A stretch of 64,000 bases of DNA from Desulfovibrio inopinatus DSM 10711 (GTDB taxonomy: Bacteria; Desulfobacterota; Desulfovibrionia; Desulfovibrionales; Desulfovibrionaceae), in the NCBI RefSeq assembly GCF_000429305.1, contig NZ_AUBP01000006.1, positions 186,001 through 250,000 on the forward strand, given 5' to 3'. The translations under genes were made by a program, and so were the position numbers. The notes beneath the pieces were generated by a model that did not search any database, was not told the origin of the DNA, and worked only from the letters and a program-made list of their open reading frames with translations. Below are positions 17,869 through 26,509 of this stretch, one piece after another. How positions within the stretch are numbered: the stretch's first letter is position 1; every line of letters begins with the position of its first letter.

Positions 17869-18864
17869 TTAGGAAGTGGCGTCTTTCTTTTCCCGCTTGA
17901 ACAACGACGAAACGCTCTCGGAAACCGCTGACGTGACCGATGTCTGTTTCAGCACAACGGTCAACAACGCTCCGACAATGGCGCCTTTCCAAAAATGCGT
18001 GCCGCCCGAGGTCAAAAAGCTTGCAATGGTGGCCGGATCGGCTTTGCCCTGCATAAGGTCATTGCACATGCTGATCATCTGGCTGTACTGGTGGTGCCCT
18101 TGCGCCTCCATTCCCGGTGAACCCGCTCCCATGTACATGCTCGGACCTCCGTTACAATGATGGCCTTCTGGTTGCGGCTGCTGTCCCGGTCCGTGCGGCA
18201 TCCCCTGAGGAAAACCGGGCATGCCGCCAAAACCGGAAGCAGGTTGGTGGCCTGCAAACGGAGGAGTACCCGCTTCCGGTCCCCATCCAGGAGCCATTCC
18301 AGGATGGGCGGCAAACGGCATGGCCATGGAGGGACCAAAGGTCATGCCGGGCTGGGGCTGGGCCTGGGGCTGGGGGCCATACCCCGTCTCTCCTTGCTGC
18401 GGACCAAAGGAAGGCTGAGGACCATAGCCCCCCTCTGGACCGGAGGGGAAAGCATACCCTGGAAACGGCTGTCCACCATGAGGCATCTGCGCCCCACTGG
18501 GGGAGCCCATTCCAGAAAAATTTCCAGCTGCAGATGAGGCTTCAGGATGCTGTCCACAACTGCACCCACCCGAGTCATGATTGGATTCTTGATTGGTGCC
18601 TGTCCCTTTATTCGGACCACCATATTCAAATTGTGGTCCAGCCTGAGACATCGTCATTCCGGGATATGGGCCACCGTACATGCCCATTGACGCATGCGGT
18701 GGAATCGTTTGCTGCGAGGTCGAACCAGCTTCATACCGCTGTTGTCCAACTTCACGAGCGTCATCGCCTTCCATTCCATGCTTTGTCTCAGGCGCCGATT
18801 TGCCAGAGGGATCATTCTGAGGTGGTGTTGTCGTGCACCCGTCGTGGTATGCCGCCTTTTCCAT
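17869..18864 (-). CDS. Pro/Gly/Met-rich protein with C-terminal membrane helix, ferrosome operon
   Basis: 331 aa. The ATG at 18864 is chosen because AAGGAG ends 6 nt before it; an ATG at 18885 overlaps the upstream gene but lacks this. Residues 30-250 are disordered and dominated by Pro, Gly, Gln, Met, with repeats such as GYGPQP and many His; Cys appear in GGCSCGQH. The C-terminal 60 residues contain a helix (WKGAIVGALLTVVLKQ) and a charged tail (FKREKKD). The same order, low-complexity then Gly-rich helix, recurs in the 113-aa neighbour. It may be a matrix or metal-binding scaffold on the ferrosome surface. No homologue is recognised. Confidence 0.75.
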   Translation of the reverse strand: MEKAAYHDGCTTTPPQNDPSGKSAPETKHGMEGDDAREVGQQRYEAGSTSQQTIPPHASMGMYGGPYPGMTMSQAGPQFEYGGPNKGTGTNQESNHDSGGCSCGQHPEASSAAGNFSGMGSPSGAQMPHGGQPFPGYAFPSGPEGGYGPQPSFGPQQGETGYGPQPQAQPQPGMTFGPSMAMPFAAHPGMAPGWGPEAGTPPFAGHQPASGFGGMPGFPQGMPHGPGQQPQPEGHHCNGGPSMYMGAGSPGMEAQGHHQYSQMISMCNDLMQGKADPATIASFLTSGGTHFWKGAIVGALLTVVLKQTSVTSAVSESVSSLFKREKKDATS

Positions 18865-18881
18865 CGGTCTCTCCTTCATGT

Positions 18882-19193
18882 TCAATTGGTTACGCCGAAT
18901 AATTTGGCAAAGGTTTTCAAAAGTTTGGTTGTTCGGTCCGGGTCCCTGGTCTCAAGAAACTCCTCGAACTCTCCCGCATGAATTTGCTTGGGGTCGTAAT
19001 CGATGACCAAAGACCGGGCCATGGAGTTGAGCCGTGTTGCAAGTATGCCTGTACCGCTTGTGTTCCAGTGTTCGAATTCCTTTGCTGCCGGGTGGTTGCG
19101 AATTTTGGGATTCAGCCGCAGTCGGATACGCCCCGGGACATGGTGTGCGACCGAAAGCAAATCACGCAGTTCAAGAAGATCGTTTTTTTTCAT
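18882..19193 (-). CDS. HMA-like protein with Arg-rich motif (FezC-like)
   Basis: 103 aa with one HMA-like ferredoxin fold (beta-alpha-beta: VAHHVPGRIRLRLNP, LATRLNSMARSLVIDYDP). The usual CxxC is absent; instead PGRIRLR, an Arg-rich motif, occupies the first strand-loop, as described for ferrosome HMA proteins. Its start overlaps the stop of the upstream ATPase (ATGA) and its stop overlaps the longer frame of the next gene. Likely a partner domain of the ATPases, in the cytoplasm. The match to FezC is from memory. Confidence 0.78.
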   Translation of the reverse strand: MKKNDLLELRDLLSVAHHVPGRIRLRLNPKIRNHPAAKEFEHWNTSGTGILATRLNSMARSLVIDYDPKQIHAGEFEEFLETRDPDRTTKLLKTFAKLFGVTN

Positions 19194-21412
19194 ACTTTTT
19201 CATGGGGAAGGGGTTGGGGTGAGACATCCAGAACGATGTTCTCACCATCATGAGACTCAGATAAACGGTCAGGCAAAGCGAGTCGTGACGAATTTGCCAC
19301 CACGCCCAACGTATGGACGATATGCAACATGCCTGCGGCGACGGGTGAAAGGAACCCCAGCGCACCGGCTAGTGCACCGCCAATATTGGTGGATGTGGCA
19401 ATCCAGAAGTTTTGTCGTGCAACTCGAAGCGTACGCTGACTCAGATCACGCACATAAAGAATATCGGCAAGATCATCACGCACCAAAGCAATGTCAGCCG
19501 CCTCAATGGCGACATCGGCACCGCCTGCACTCATGGCAATGCCGATATCAGCCTCGGCAAGAGCCAAAGCATCATTGATACCGTCCCCCACCATGATGAC
19601 ACGACGGCCCTCCTGACGAAGTTTCTCAACAATCTCGCCTTTTTCTTCAGGCAACACACTGTGGAAACATTCCGTAATCTCGAGTTCTCGACATAAATCA
19701 CGAGCCGTATTTTCAGCATCACCGGTGACAAGCGCCACCTGCGAAATTCCAGATTCAAGAAGTGTTGCAACGGTATGTTTGGCATCGTGCCGGAGTGCAT
19801 TAGCGAATGCCAAGATCGCCAACACCTCTTCATTCTTGGCGAGATAGATGACGGTCAGTCCACGTTTCATAAGCGGCTCAACCTCGGACTGCACATGCAG
19901 AGTGTTGATGCCAGCATCGTCAAAATAGGTGCGATTCCCCAAGCGAATGACATCGTTACCGATCACCGCCCGCACGCCTTTCCCTAAGGTGAAATCACAG
20001 ACCACATGCGAAAAAGGATCAATTTCCCTGGACTGCGCTTCAGCCTTAATCGCCTGCGCCAACGGATGGTGATTGTGCATTTCTGCTGAATAGGCCCACT
20101 GCAGAAGCTCATCTTCCTCAAGGTTGGATAAATTCACGATGGCTTCGATGCGTGGTTGATTGGAGGTCAGAGTACCGGTCTTGTCGAAGCAAACAACGTC
20201 CGCCTTGCCGACATCTTCCAGATATCGCCCACCTTTTATGAGAATACCGCGCCTGGCTGCGGCCGACATCGCCGCGCTGATCGCTGTTTGTGCAGAAAGG
20301 ACCGTAGCGCAAGGACATGCCATGACAAGCATGACGGTAAAGGCTCTCCACGGATTCATCGTCAACAGAAAAGTCGCGACAGTCCCCACTAGTCCCATTT
20401 TGACAAGAGAACGAGCAAGTACATCGCCTACTGACTCAATTGGTGCCTTGTTCTCCAACGAATCTTCCACTTGGCGCATAATGCGCGCCAAATAGGTGCT
20501 ATCGCCTACACACTCGACGCGAACATGAATAATGCCGCTTTGCACGTACGCTCCAGCAAAAACAGTATCACCGGTTTTCACATGAGCAGGCTCGGCACGG
20601 CCGGTGATGGGAGAATCGTCAATGAGTGCTTCCCCAGAAATCACGACGCCATCGACTGATATTTTTTCACCGGTATGCAGCACGGCAATATCACGAGGTT
20701 TCACCGCACTGACCGGTACTTCCACTTCAACATCGCCGGCAATGATAAATGTATTTTTAGCCGTGATATCAAGAATATCAGCAATGGAACGGCGAGATCG
20801 CTCGGCGACCCACGCTTTTAAAGTTTCTGCACCACTATGCACCCAAAGAATCTCAAGTGCAGTCAACGCCTGTCCAGAGAGTGACGCGGCCGCACAACCT
20901 GCAGCAAGGAATCCTTCCAACGTAAAGCGCTTTTCTTTGGCGTGATGGATCGAATCTCGAAATAATGGCAGGGAAGCCGCAAGCGTAATAATCCCAAGAG
21001 GGGAAAACGCAGACTCAACAACAGCAGCCTTCACAACAACATTCCTGACGGCAACAAATACCAAGACACCAGACAATCCAAGGAATCGTAATAATTGCCT
21101 CCCGACACGCGACGACTCGCGACGAACAGGTCTGCACGAACAGGATGTTGTCGAAAGACTCCTGCAGGAATAATTCTTTACGGCTGTATCCATCATGGGA
21201 AATGACGAAAGGACACTCACCAACCTGGCGGAGTCGGTCTTCTTCTTGTCATAATGGAGAACAATCGCGCCGCAACCCAAGTTCGTTCGTACGTGGGAAA
21301 CGTCAGGCAACGAACTACACAGTTGACCAAACTCACCGGTCATACGCCGTGGCGACACATGAAGACGAAGACGACCAGGAATGTTGTGCCGGATATGGAG
21401 ATATACAGGCAT
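19190..21412 (-). CDS. P1B-type metal ATPase with CPC motif and N-terminal Arg-rich domain
   Basis: 740 aa. An N-terminal HMA-like domain has an Arg-rich motif, NIPGRLRLHV, without CxxC. Core motifs: actuator DSPITGRAEP, CPC (Cys366 and Cys368 in ACPCATVL), Asp410 in DKTGTLT, HP (NHHPLAQA) and VGDGINDALAL. The operon's first gene, with TTGGAG before the ATG and a Fur box 131 bases upstream. Motif CPC is more typical of Cu+ or Zn2+ pumps, whereas the partner ATPase has SCA; both carry Arg-rich N-termini. In ferrosome clusters a FezB ATPase imports iron; which of the two is the main one here is not clear. Confidence 0.88.
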   Translation of the reverse strand: MPVYLHIRHNIPGRLRLHVSPRRMTGEFGQLCSSLPDVSHVRTNLGCGAIVLHYDKKKTDSARLVSVLSSFPMMDTAVKNYSCRSLSTTSCSCRPVRRESSRVGRQLLRFLGLSGVLVFVAVRNVVVKAAVVESAFSPLGIITLAASLPLFRDSIHHAKEKRFTLEGFLAAGCAAASLSGQALTALEILWVHSGAETLKAWVAERSRRSIADILDITAKNTFIIAGDVEVEVPVSAVKPRDIAVLHTGEKISVDGVVISGEALIDDSPITGRAEPAHVKTGDTVFAGAYVQSGIIHVRVECVGDSTYLARIMRQVEDSLENKAPIESVGDVLARSLVKMGLVGTVATFLLTMNPWRAFTVMLVMACPCATVLSAQTAISAAMSAAARRGILIKGGRYLEDVGKADVVCFDKTGTLTSNQPRIEAIVNLSNLEEDELLQWAYSAEMHNHHPLAQAIKAEAQSREIDPFSHVVCDFTLGKGVRAVIGNDVIRLGNRTYFDDAGINTLHVQSEVEPLMKRGLTVIYLAKNEEVLAILAFANALRHDAKHTVATLLESGISQVALVTGDAENTARDLCRELEITECFHSVLPEEKGEIVEKLRQEGRRVIMVGDGINDALALAEADIGIAMSAGGADVAIEAADIALVRDDLADILYVRDLSQRTLRVARQNFWIATSTNIGGALAGALGFLSPVAAGMLHIVHTLGVVANSSRLALPDRLSESHDGENIVLDVSPQPLPHEKV

Positions 21413-21542
21413 AAGGCTCCAAGTGTATTAAAAAACTGACGAATACATTTTCATTCGTTGACGAATAGAGAAATTGAACGGCCGAATGAACCACACTCGG
21501 CAAACAGCTCCGCCGTTCATGAGTTCGCTCTCTACAGAAATT

Positions 21543-21561
21543 GATAATCATAATCAATATC
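21543..21561 (-). promoter_or_regulatory. Fur box upstream of ferrosome operon
   Basis: GATAATCATAATCAATATC matches the 19-bp Fur consensus GATAATGATAATCATTATC at 17 of 19 positions. It lies 131 bases before the first ATPase gene, so the operon is probably repressed by Fe-Fur and expressed when iron is scarce. Confidence 0.8.
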
Positions 21562-21625
21562 AAAAATAAAAAAAGTTCTTTCCATTTCCGAAAATACGTC
21601 TTCCAGACAGAGAAACTCCAAAGTA

Positions 21626-21640
21626 GGGGACAGGTAAATA
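21626..21640 (+). repeat. REP-like motif (GGGGACAGGTAAATA)
   Basis: Shares GGGGACAGGTAAA with the copy at 22086-22098; precedes the HdeA-like gene and the REP-associated transposase. Confidence 0.6.
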
Positions 21641-21746
21641 ATTATTCCCAGTGCAGAATAATGCTTGACCAATAAACACATCACTTTGATATATTTATAT
21701 AATCTCACGATTCAATACAAAGAGAGCAAAACAGGAGTCCACCCGA

Positions 21747-22028
21747 ATGAAATTTTACGCCACCGTTCTTTTGACGTTGACATTTCTCCTCACGACGAAC
21801 GTCCTCTCCTTTGCTGAAGAATCGCAAATTGTAGACATGATGAATGAGCAAAAGGAACATCTCGGCTTGATCATCATGTGGGCGGAAGGTTACATAAGCT
21901 GTGCCACCAACGACTTAACACTCGATGAAGGATGGGTCACCGAACTCACACAAACCATTGTCAATTCCTGCGCGGGCCATTCGGAAGTACGTATTTTGGA
22001 TATCGTCCAAGAAATCATCAACGAATAA
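21747..22028 (+). CDS. HdeA-like small periplasmic protein, variant Cys
   Basis: 93 aa with a signal peptide (about residues 1-23, VLSFA). The mature core (LGLIIMWAEGYISC, LTLDEGWVTELTQ, NSCAGHSEV) aligns with the protein at 23516-23821 and resembles HdeA/HdeB acid-stress chaperones. In HdeA a disulfide ties the N-terminal Cys to a C-terminal Cys; here the first is absent (replaced in IVDMM) and another Cys sits in YISCATN, next to GYIS. It is preceded by TATAAT (21698-21703). Likely a periplasmic chaperone or stress protein; the changed Cys means a different disulfide. Confidence 0.75.
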   Translation: MKFYATVLLTLTFLLTTNVLSFAEESQIVDMMNEQKEHLGLIIMWAEGYISCATNDLTLDEGWVTELTQTIVNSCAGHSEVRILDIVQEIINE

Positions 22029-22085
22029 CAAGTCTATCAATATTCTTCTCCATTGTTTGTCAGCCCATAGAATAATTTAGTAATT

Positions 22086-22098
22086 GGGGACAGGTAAA
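22086..22098 (+). repeat. REP-like motif (GGGGACAGGTAAA)
   Basis: Located 86 bases before the transposase start, same orientation as the copy at 21626-21640. Confidence 0.6.
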
Positions 22099-22183
22099 AT
22101 ATGTTGACGTTTCTCAATACCCCGCGTTAACGAAGGGACGAAGTGTGTTTGCCACTCTAATAATTGTTCCTAAAGAGATCATC

Positions 22184-23101
22184 ATGCCCCGTATCCCGCG
22201 CCTTCTCCTTGAGGACCGTCCCTCTGTGTATCATGTCATGTCACGCACCGCACTTGATGGATATCCGTTCGACGATGCCTGTAAGGAAATGCTGTTGACC
22301 TTCATCAGACAATTTTCTGCCATCTATTTCTGCGAAATCTTGGGCTTTGCCATTATGGGGAACCATTTTCACCTGCTGGTACGGATGACTCCGAGCAACG
22401 CCGTCACCGATAGCGACATCCTCATGCGTTTCCATCAACGCTACGGCCAGGATGCACTTTGTCCTCCAGTACAATTGGAAAAACTTCGGAGTAAGTGGAC
22501 AAGCCTGTCTGAATTGATGCGTGAACTGAAGCAAAGTTTCTCACGCTATTACAACAAACGCTATGGTCGACGCGGAACATTGTGGGGAGAACGCTTCAAA
22601 AGTGTACTCGTCGAAAACGGACGCACTCTCATCAACTGTTTGGCATACATTGATCTCAATCCTGTCCGAGCAGGCTTGGTTCGTCGCCCAGAGGATTACC
22701 GTTGGTGCTCTCTTGGCCACCATGTCCAGTCAGGCAACCGCGATGATCTCCTGAGTCTCGACTTCGGCTTGGTGGAATGGGATATTGAAAGTACACGCGA
22801 ACGCCTTCGCTTGTATCGACAGTTTCTCTATGAAACCGGCGCATTGACTTCCTCCCAAGGAAAGCCACTCTCCTCTGAGATCGTTGCAACTGCTCGCCAA
22901 CAAAACTATGAATATACACTGGCACAACGGTTTTTATGGCGTACACGCTGGTTCAGCGAGGCCGGTATTCTCGGTTCAAAATCATTTGTCTCCTCTATTG
23001 CTCAACACCTCGGCCTGCCAGGAGCAGAGAAACGTTCTCCCAAACGCATCTCGGGGCTTGATACCTATTCTCTGAAACGATTAAGTGAGCTTACTCCTTG
23101 A
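22184..23101 (+). CDS. REP-associated tyrosine transposase (RAYT, Y1_Tnp)
   Basis: 305 aa from the ATG at 22184 with AGAG upstream; a longer frame begins at 22145. It has the IS200-like fold start PRIPRLLLEDRPSVYHVM, the HUH pair His61 and His63 (GNHFHLLVRM), KQSFSRYYNKRYGRRGTLWG with candidate catalytic Tyr, and the typical tail LAYIDLNPVRAGLV. It appears intact. RAYTs are single-copy domesticated relatives of IS200 transposases that act on REP palindromes. REP-like GGGGACAGG motifs lie on both sides, in inverted orientation (22086-22098 and 23391-23400). Sits between two HdeA-like genes, consistent with local insertion. Confidence 0.88.
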   Translation: MPRIPRLLLEDRPSVYHVMSRTALDGYPFDDACKEMLLTFIRQFSAIYFCEILGFAIMGNHFHLLVRMTPSNAVTDSDILMRFHQRYGQDALCPPVQLEKLRSKWTSLSELMRELKQSFSRYYNKRYGRRGTLWGERFKSVLVENGRTLINCLAYIDLNPVRAGLVRRPEDYRWCSLGHHVQSGNRDDLLSLDFGLVEWDIESTRERLRLYRQFLYETGALTSSQGKPLSSEIVATARQQNYEYTLAQRFLWRTRWFSEAGILGSKSFVSSIAQHLGLPGAEKRSPKRISGLDTYSLKRLSELTP

Positions 23102-23119
23102 AGAGAATCTTCCGTCTTT

Positions 23120-23227
23120 CTATATCATGGTTAATATTCCACCCTCTTTGCTCTCATAAGAACGTCCACGACGTTCTTTGAATTTATCGCAGCATGAACA
23201 TACTTTGTAGTATTTATCATTGTGCAT
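23120..23227 (-). CDS. Small 35-aa Cys-containing protein (putative)
   Basis: An ATG at 23227 has GAGGAG 7 nt before it, giving 35 residues: MHNDKYYKVCSCCDK, then basic and acidic residues, ending GGILTMI. Cys10, Cys12 and Cys13 suggest metal binding. The good ribosome binding site and compact composition favour a real gene, though length makes it uncertain. It lies convergent to the transposase gene, 18 bases from its stop. No homologue recalled. Confidence 0.45.
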   Translation of the reverse strand: MHNDKYYKVCSCCDKFKERRGRSYESKEGGILTMI

Positions 23228-23390
23228 TTCCGTTCTCCTCATGATAGCGCACCGCACATCGAACGCATCAAATCCCCCTTTATTCGATACCTCATCGCTG
23301 CTTTTGATGTACATACCCAATGCTTACAGAAACATGTTCCTCAGGTCTTCGCCTCACTCTTTCGATGTAAGCAAAGCAAGAGAACATAAT

Positions 23391-23402
23391 TCACCTGTCC
23401 CT
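23391..23402 (-). repeat. REP-like motif, inverted
   Basis: TCACCTGTCCCT on the plus strand, i.e. AGGGACAGGTGA on the minus strand: the same GGGACAGGT core in opposite orientation, 290 bases after the transposase gene. Confidence 0.5.
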
Positions 23403-23515
23403 TTTTTCTTTTATTGCTCTCTCCAATTATTCTTGACCAAAATTCAAATCTCGCTGATATGAAGATATACAAATAATTTCTTTAGCAGCATGACTTGTAA
23501 CCGGAGGTTGATGAC

Positions 23516-23821
23516 GTGAAGCGCTTTGGCATTCTTCTTTCTGCTCTGTTGTGTCTCGTCTTTCTCAGTAGCCCTTCGTATGCCAAGAAAGGTCAGGGTG
23601 TCGACATGGGAGAATATACATGTGGAGACCTTATGAAAGAACGTCCGGAAGACGTTGGTCTTGTCCTCATGTGGGTTGATGGGTATATCAGTAACGAAAC
23701 GGGTGACCTGACACTTGATGAAGAATGGATCATGGAGCTAGCCCAAAATATCGGTGAAGCATGTGCTGGACAGCCTGACGTCTATCTCATCGATGTTGTT
23801 GAAAAGATAACAGACGAGTAA
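23516..23821 (+). CDS. HdeA-like small periplasmic protein, canonical Cys pair
   Basis: 101 aa, GTG start at 23516 with GGAGG about 9 nt upstream. A signal peptide (to about residue 23, SYA) is followed by MGEYTCGDLMKERPEDVGLV, LMWVDGYISNETGDLTLDEE and GEACAGQPDV. Two Cys match the HdeA disulfide. It is probably a periplasmic chaperone for acid or stress conditions; HdeA function is known in enterobacteria, only inferred here. A bidirectional terminator follows. Paralogues are at 21747-22028 and 57802-58119. Confidence 0.82.
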   Translation: MKRFGILLSALLCLVFLSSPSYAKKGQGVDMGEYTCGDLMKERPEDVGLVLMWVDGYISNETGDLTLDEEWIMELAQNIGEACAGQPDVYLIDVVEKITDE

Positions 23822-23877
23822 AGCATTCTCCATTAAACGAGACACTGTTCTTATATCAAACTCTCTATTGTACTCGA

Positions 23878-23915
23878 CAAAAAGCGCGCAACCTGAGTGA
23901 GGTTGCGCGCTTTTT
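23878..23915. terminator. Bidirectional rho-independent terminator
   Basis: 11-bp perfect stem (23884-23894 with 23900-23910), 5-nt loop, with T5 after it on the plus strand and A-rich before it, serving both the HdeA-like gene and the aldo/keto reductase gene. Confidence 0.9.
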
Positions 23916-23931
23916 ACTGCGTTGTTCGTTG

Positions 23932-24780
23932 CTAGAATTCTTCGTAGGTAGCAGGGTCTTGTCCCTGCAGACGACCATCGGGATGAGCGAGCGTCGCCAT
24001 GATTGCCATGTCTTCCGATGTCAGTTCAAAATCAAATACTGACAGATTTTCCATCTGCCGTTCTCGCGTAGAAGCTTTGGGTATGGCAACAGCCCCAAGC
24101 TGTACATGCCACCGCAAGATTACTTGCGGAATGGTTTTACCGAGTCGATCGGCAATCGGCTGAATGACCGGATCCTGAAGGACCTGGTTAGCACGGCCCA
24201 GCGGGCTCCAAGACTGCGTGACAATTTGCTGTTCAGCATCCCAAGCTCGTTGCTCGGTCTGCGAGAAATAGGGGTGCAATTCCACTTGATTGACGCTGGG
24301 CTTTACCCCTGTTTCTTTTATAAGCGTCTGAATATGTTCGGGAAGGAAATTGCAAACCCCGATCGAACGCAGAAGCCCCCTTTTTTTCGCTTCAATAAGT
24401 GCTTGCCAGGCTTCAACGTACAACCCTTGATTCGGATTTGGCCAATGAATGAGATACAAATCATAATAATCAAGTTGCGCACGGTAGAGCGACTCTTCAA
24501 CCGTCTCAATCGCAGCATTGAACTGCTGATGTCGTCCGGGCAATTTGGATGTGATTCGCAAAGCGTCCCGTTTGACTCCGGCTCGACGGACAGCCTCGCC
24601 CACAGAGCCTTCATTTTCATAATTGAAGGCGGAATCAAGTAATCGGTATCCGATTTCAAGCGCACGCACCATTGCCTCAACGCCGACCGCACCCTTTAGT
24701 TTATACGTTCCAAACCCGATGGCTGGTATCGAAGTTCCATCATTGAGTTCAATATTCGGGACATGAATTGCTGGTGTCAT
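23932..24780 (-). CDS. Aldo/keto reductase (2,5-diketo-gluconate reductase-like)
   Basis: 282 aa from the ATG at 24780; AAGGAG lies 9 nt upstream, in contrast to the ATG at 24798, which has none. The tetrad is present: Asp49, Tyr54 (FNYENE), Lys79 (TSK), His112 (LIHW). It has the short AKR5-like form with an (alpha/beta)8 barrel and NADPH-binding IPKAST near the C-terminus. It reduces aldehydes or keto sugars with NADPH in the cytoplasm. It follows the MFS transporter gene by 43 bases in the same direction, so substrate may be a sugar or aldehyde brought in by that transporter. Confidence 0.9.
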   Translation of the reverse strand: MTPAIHVPNIELNDGTSIPAIGFGTYKLKGAVGVEAMVRALEIGYRLLDSAFNYENEGSVGEAVRRAGVKRDALRITSKLPGRHQQFNAAIETVEESLYRAQLDYYDLYLIHWPNPNQGLYVEAWQALIEAKKRGLLRSIGVCNFLPEHIQTLIKETGVKPSVNQVELHPYFSQTEQRAWDAEQQIVTQSWSPLGRANQVLQDPVIQPIADRLGKTIPQVILRWHVQLGAVAIPKASTRERQMENLSVFDFELTSEDMAIMATLAHPDGRLQGQDPATYEEF

Positions 24781-24823
24781 TGGTGTCGGCTCCTTCATTT
24801 AGGGGGAAGTAGATCTTTCCCGG

Positions 24824-26365
24824 CTACTGCGGTTGACAGGACTCGTCAAGCGATGCCGATTTGTCCAATAGAACAGACTCGTCACAATGAACACTTTCAA
24901 GGCTGATGCCCTTTGTCTCGATACCAAAACGCCATGTGATAAGCGCACCTAAGAGCGATGCTCCAATCAGTACATACAGCAGCGCTATTTTCCCAAAATC
25001 CTTCAAGAGAATGGGGAATAAAAACGCCGTGAGTACCGCGCCGATCTTGGCAAACGATGCAGCGAACCCGGCTCCTTTTCCTCGAATATGCGTCGGAAAC
25101 ACCTCACCAGCCAAGAGATATGTCATCGAGTTGGGGCCGAGATTCGTCATGAAGTTGAACAGCATAAATCCCGAGAAAATATAAATAATGCCTCGTTCGC
25201 CGGGTGCGCCAACCGAAAGTGACGCGAGAAAGAGGCCCGCCGCGCATCCGATAAATCCTATAATCTGCAAACGAATGCGACCGATTCTATCGACAAGTAA
25301 CACCGCAAACACAATACCGACAAACAGCAATACGTCGATAAAAGCAGCCCCCTTGGCGGCGAGCATATCATTGGCAATGATGTCCATAAGATTATGAGCA
25401 TATTTGTGCTCCGCACCGATGACCGAGGCAAGAATGGTCGGCGTAAAAATACCGATACCGTACGTTCCTAAATCTTGAAGAAACCATGGCACTGAAGCGA
25501 GAATTGTGGCCCGACGATACTTTTTGGAGAACAGCATGCCATAATGCGTCTTTTCTTCTTCAACCGAGCGAGTTTCTCCATTGGATCGTGGATCAATCAG
25601 TTTAATTTCAGATGGATAGGGAGGCTGGCGTTCCAAGAGGCGCCGGGTTTCACGTTCTGCATCGGCAATACGCCCACGCCAAACAAGCCAATGCCCGCTG
25701 TCGGGAATATAAAATCGTCCCACGATCACCAAGATAGCTGGGAGAATGGCCGTTGCATACATCATACGCCATGCCGACAACTCCGGATTTTTATATAAAA
25801 TCACGTACCCCACTGCCGTTCCGACCATGGCTCCAAGAGCCTGAAATCCAAATGCACTCAGTACAAGCCGCCCTCTCCCCGTACTTGGAATGCTCTCCGA
25901 TATGACCATATGCGCTGTAGGATAATCACATCCCAACGCCATTCCCATCCCAAAAAGAAATACAAGAAGCCAGCTATATGTCGGACTGAAAACAAGGCAT
26001 GCCAGACAAATGACAAAGAGAATCATCTCAACAATAAACATGAGTTTTCGACCGTACCGATCCGACAACCATCCAAGAACTGTCGCACCGATCAGAATGC
26101 CAAAAAGCGGAGCCGCACCAACAGCGCCTTTTTCCGTAGGCCCCAGTTCGAACTCTTTGACGATAAGTGGTAGAGCCACCCCTGTCATGAACACGACAAG
26201 TCCTTCAAAGAATTTGCCGGCCGTTGCCAGTGTCCAGATACGCCATTGCATTTTCGTCATAGGAGCCGAAGGCACCGGGGTGCCGTCAGGCCAGTGTGGC
26301 GTTTCGTCAATGTATTCCTGCACTGTTCGACCGGAAGAAGATGAAGAAGAATTCGAAGTGCTCAT
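24824..26365 (-). CDS. MFS transporter, sugar-porter-like
   Basis: 513 aa with 12 predicted helices and the motif GWLSDRYGRKLMF after helix 2 and VDRIGRIRL after helix 8. A cytoplasmic Ser/Thr-rich N-terminus precedes helix 1. GGAGAG lies 9 nt before the ATG. Proton-coupled uptake of a sugar, polyol or aromatic acid is possible; the substrate cannot be read from sequence. It is the upstream partner of the aldo/keto reductase and starts 144 bases after the stop of the beta-barrel gene. Confidence 0.88.
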   Translation of the reverse strand: MSTSNSSSSSSGRTVQEYIDETPHWPDGTPVPSAPMTKMQWRIWTLATAGKFFEGLVVFMTGVALPLIVKEFELGPTEKGAVGAAPLFGILIGATVLGWLSDRYGRKLMFIVEMILFVICLACLVFSPTYSWLLVFLFGMGMALGCDYPTAHMVISESIPSTGRGRLVLSAFGFQALGAMVGTAVGYVILYKNPELSAWRMMYATAILPAILVIVGRFYIPDSGHWLVWRGRIADAERETRRLLERQPPYPSEIKLIDPRSNGETRSVEEEKTHYGMLFSKKYRRATILASVPWFLQDLGTYGIGIFTPTILASVIGAEHKYAHNLMDIIANDMLAAKGAAFIDVLLFVGIVFAVLLVDRIGRIRLQIIGFIGCAAGLFLASLSVGAPGERGIIYIFSGFMLFNFMTNLGPNSMTYLLAGEVFPTHIRGKGAGFAASFAKIGAVLTAFLFPILLKDFGKIALLYVLIGASLLGALITWRFGIETKGISLESVHCDESVLLDKSASLDESCQPQ

Positions 26366-26509
26366 AAGTCAATTCTCTCCGAAATAAACGTGAAGTTTGC
26401 CATGAGAGTACGCAAGGTCTTTCAGTCTGCCCCCAAGCTCTCGCAGAATCGAATGCAAAGTCATTGCAAAATCATTTATAATGGATCTATTCCGCACACC
26501 ATGTGCTTC

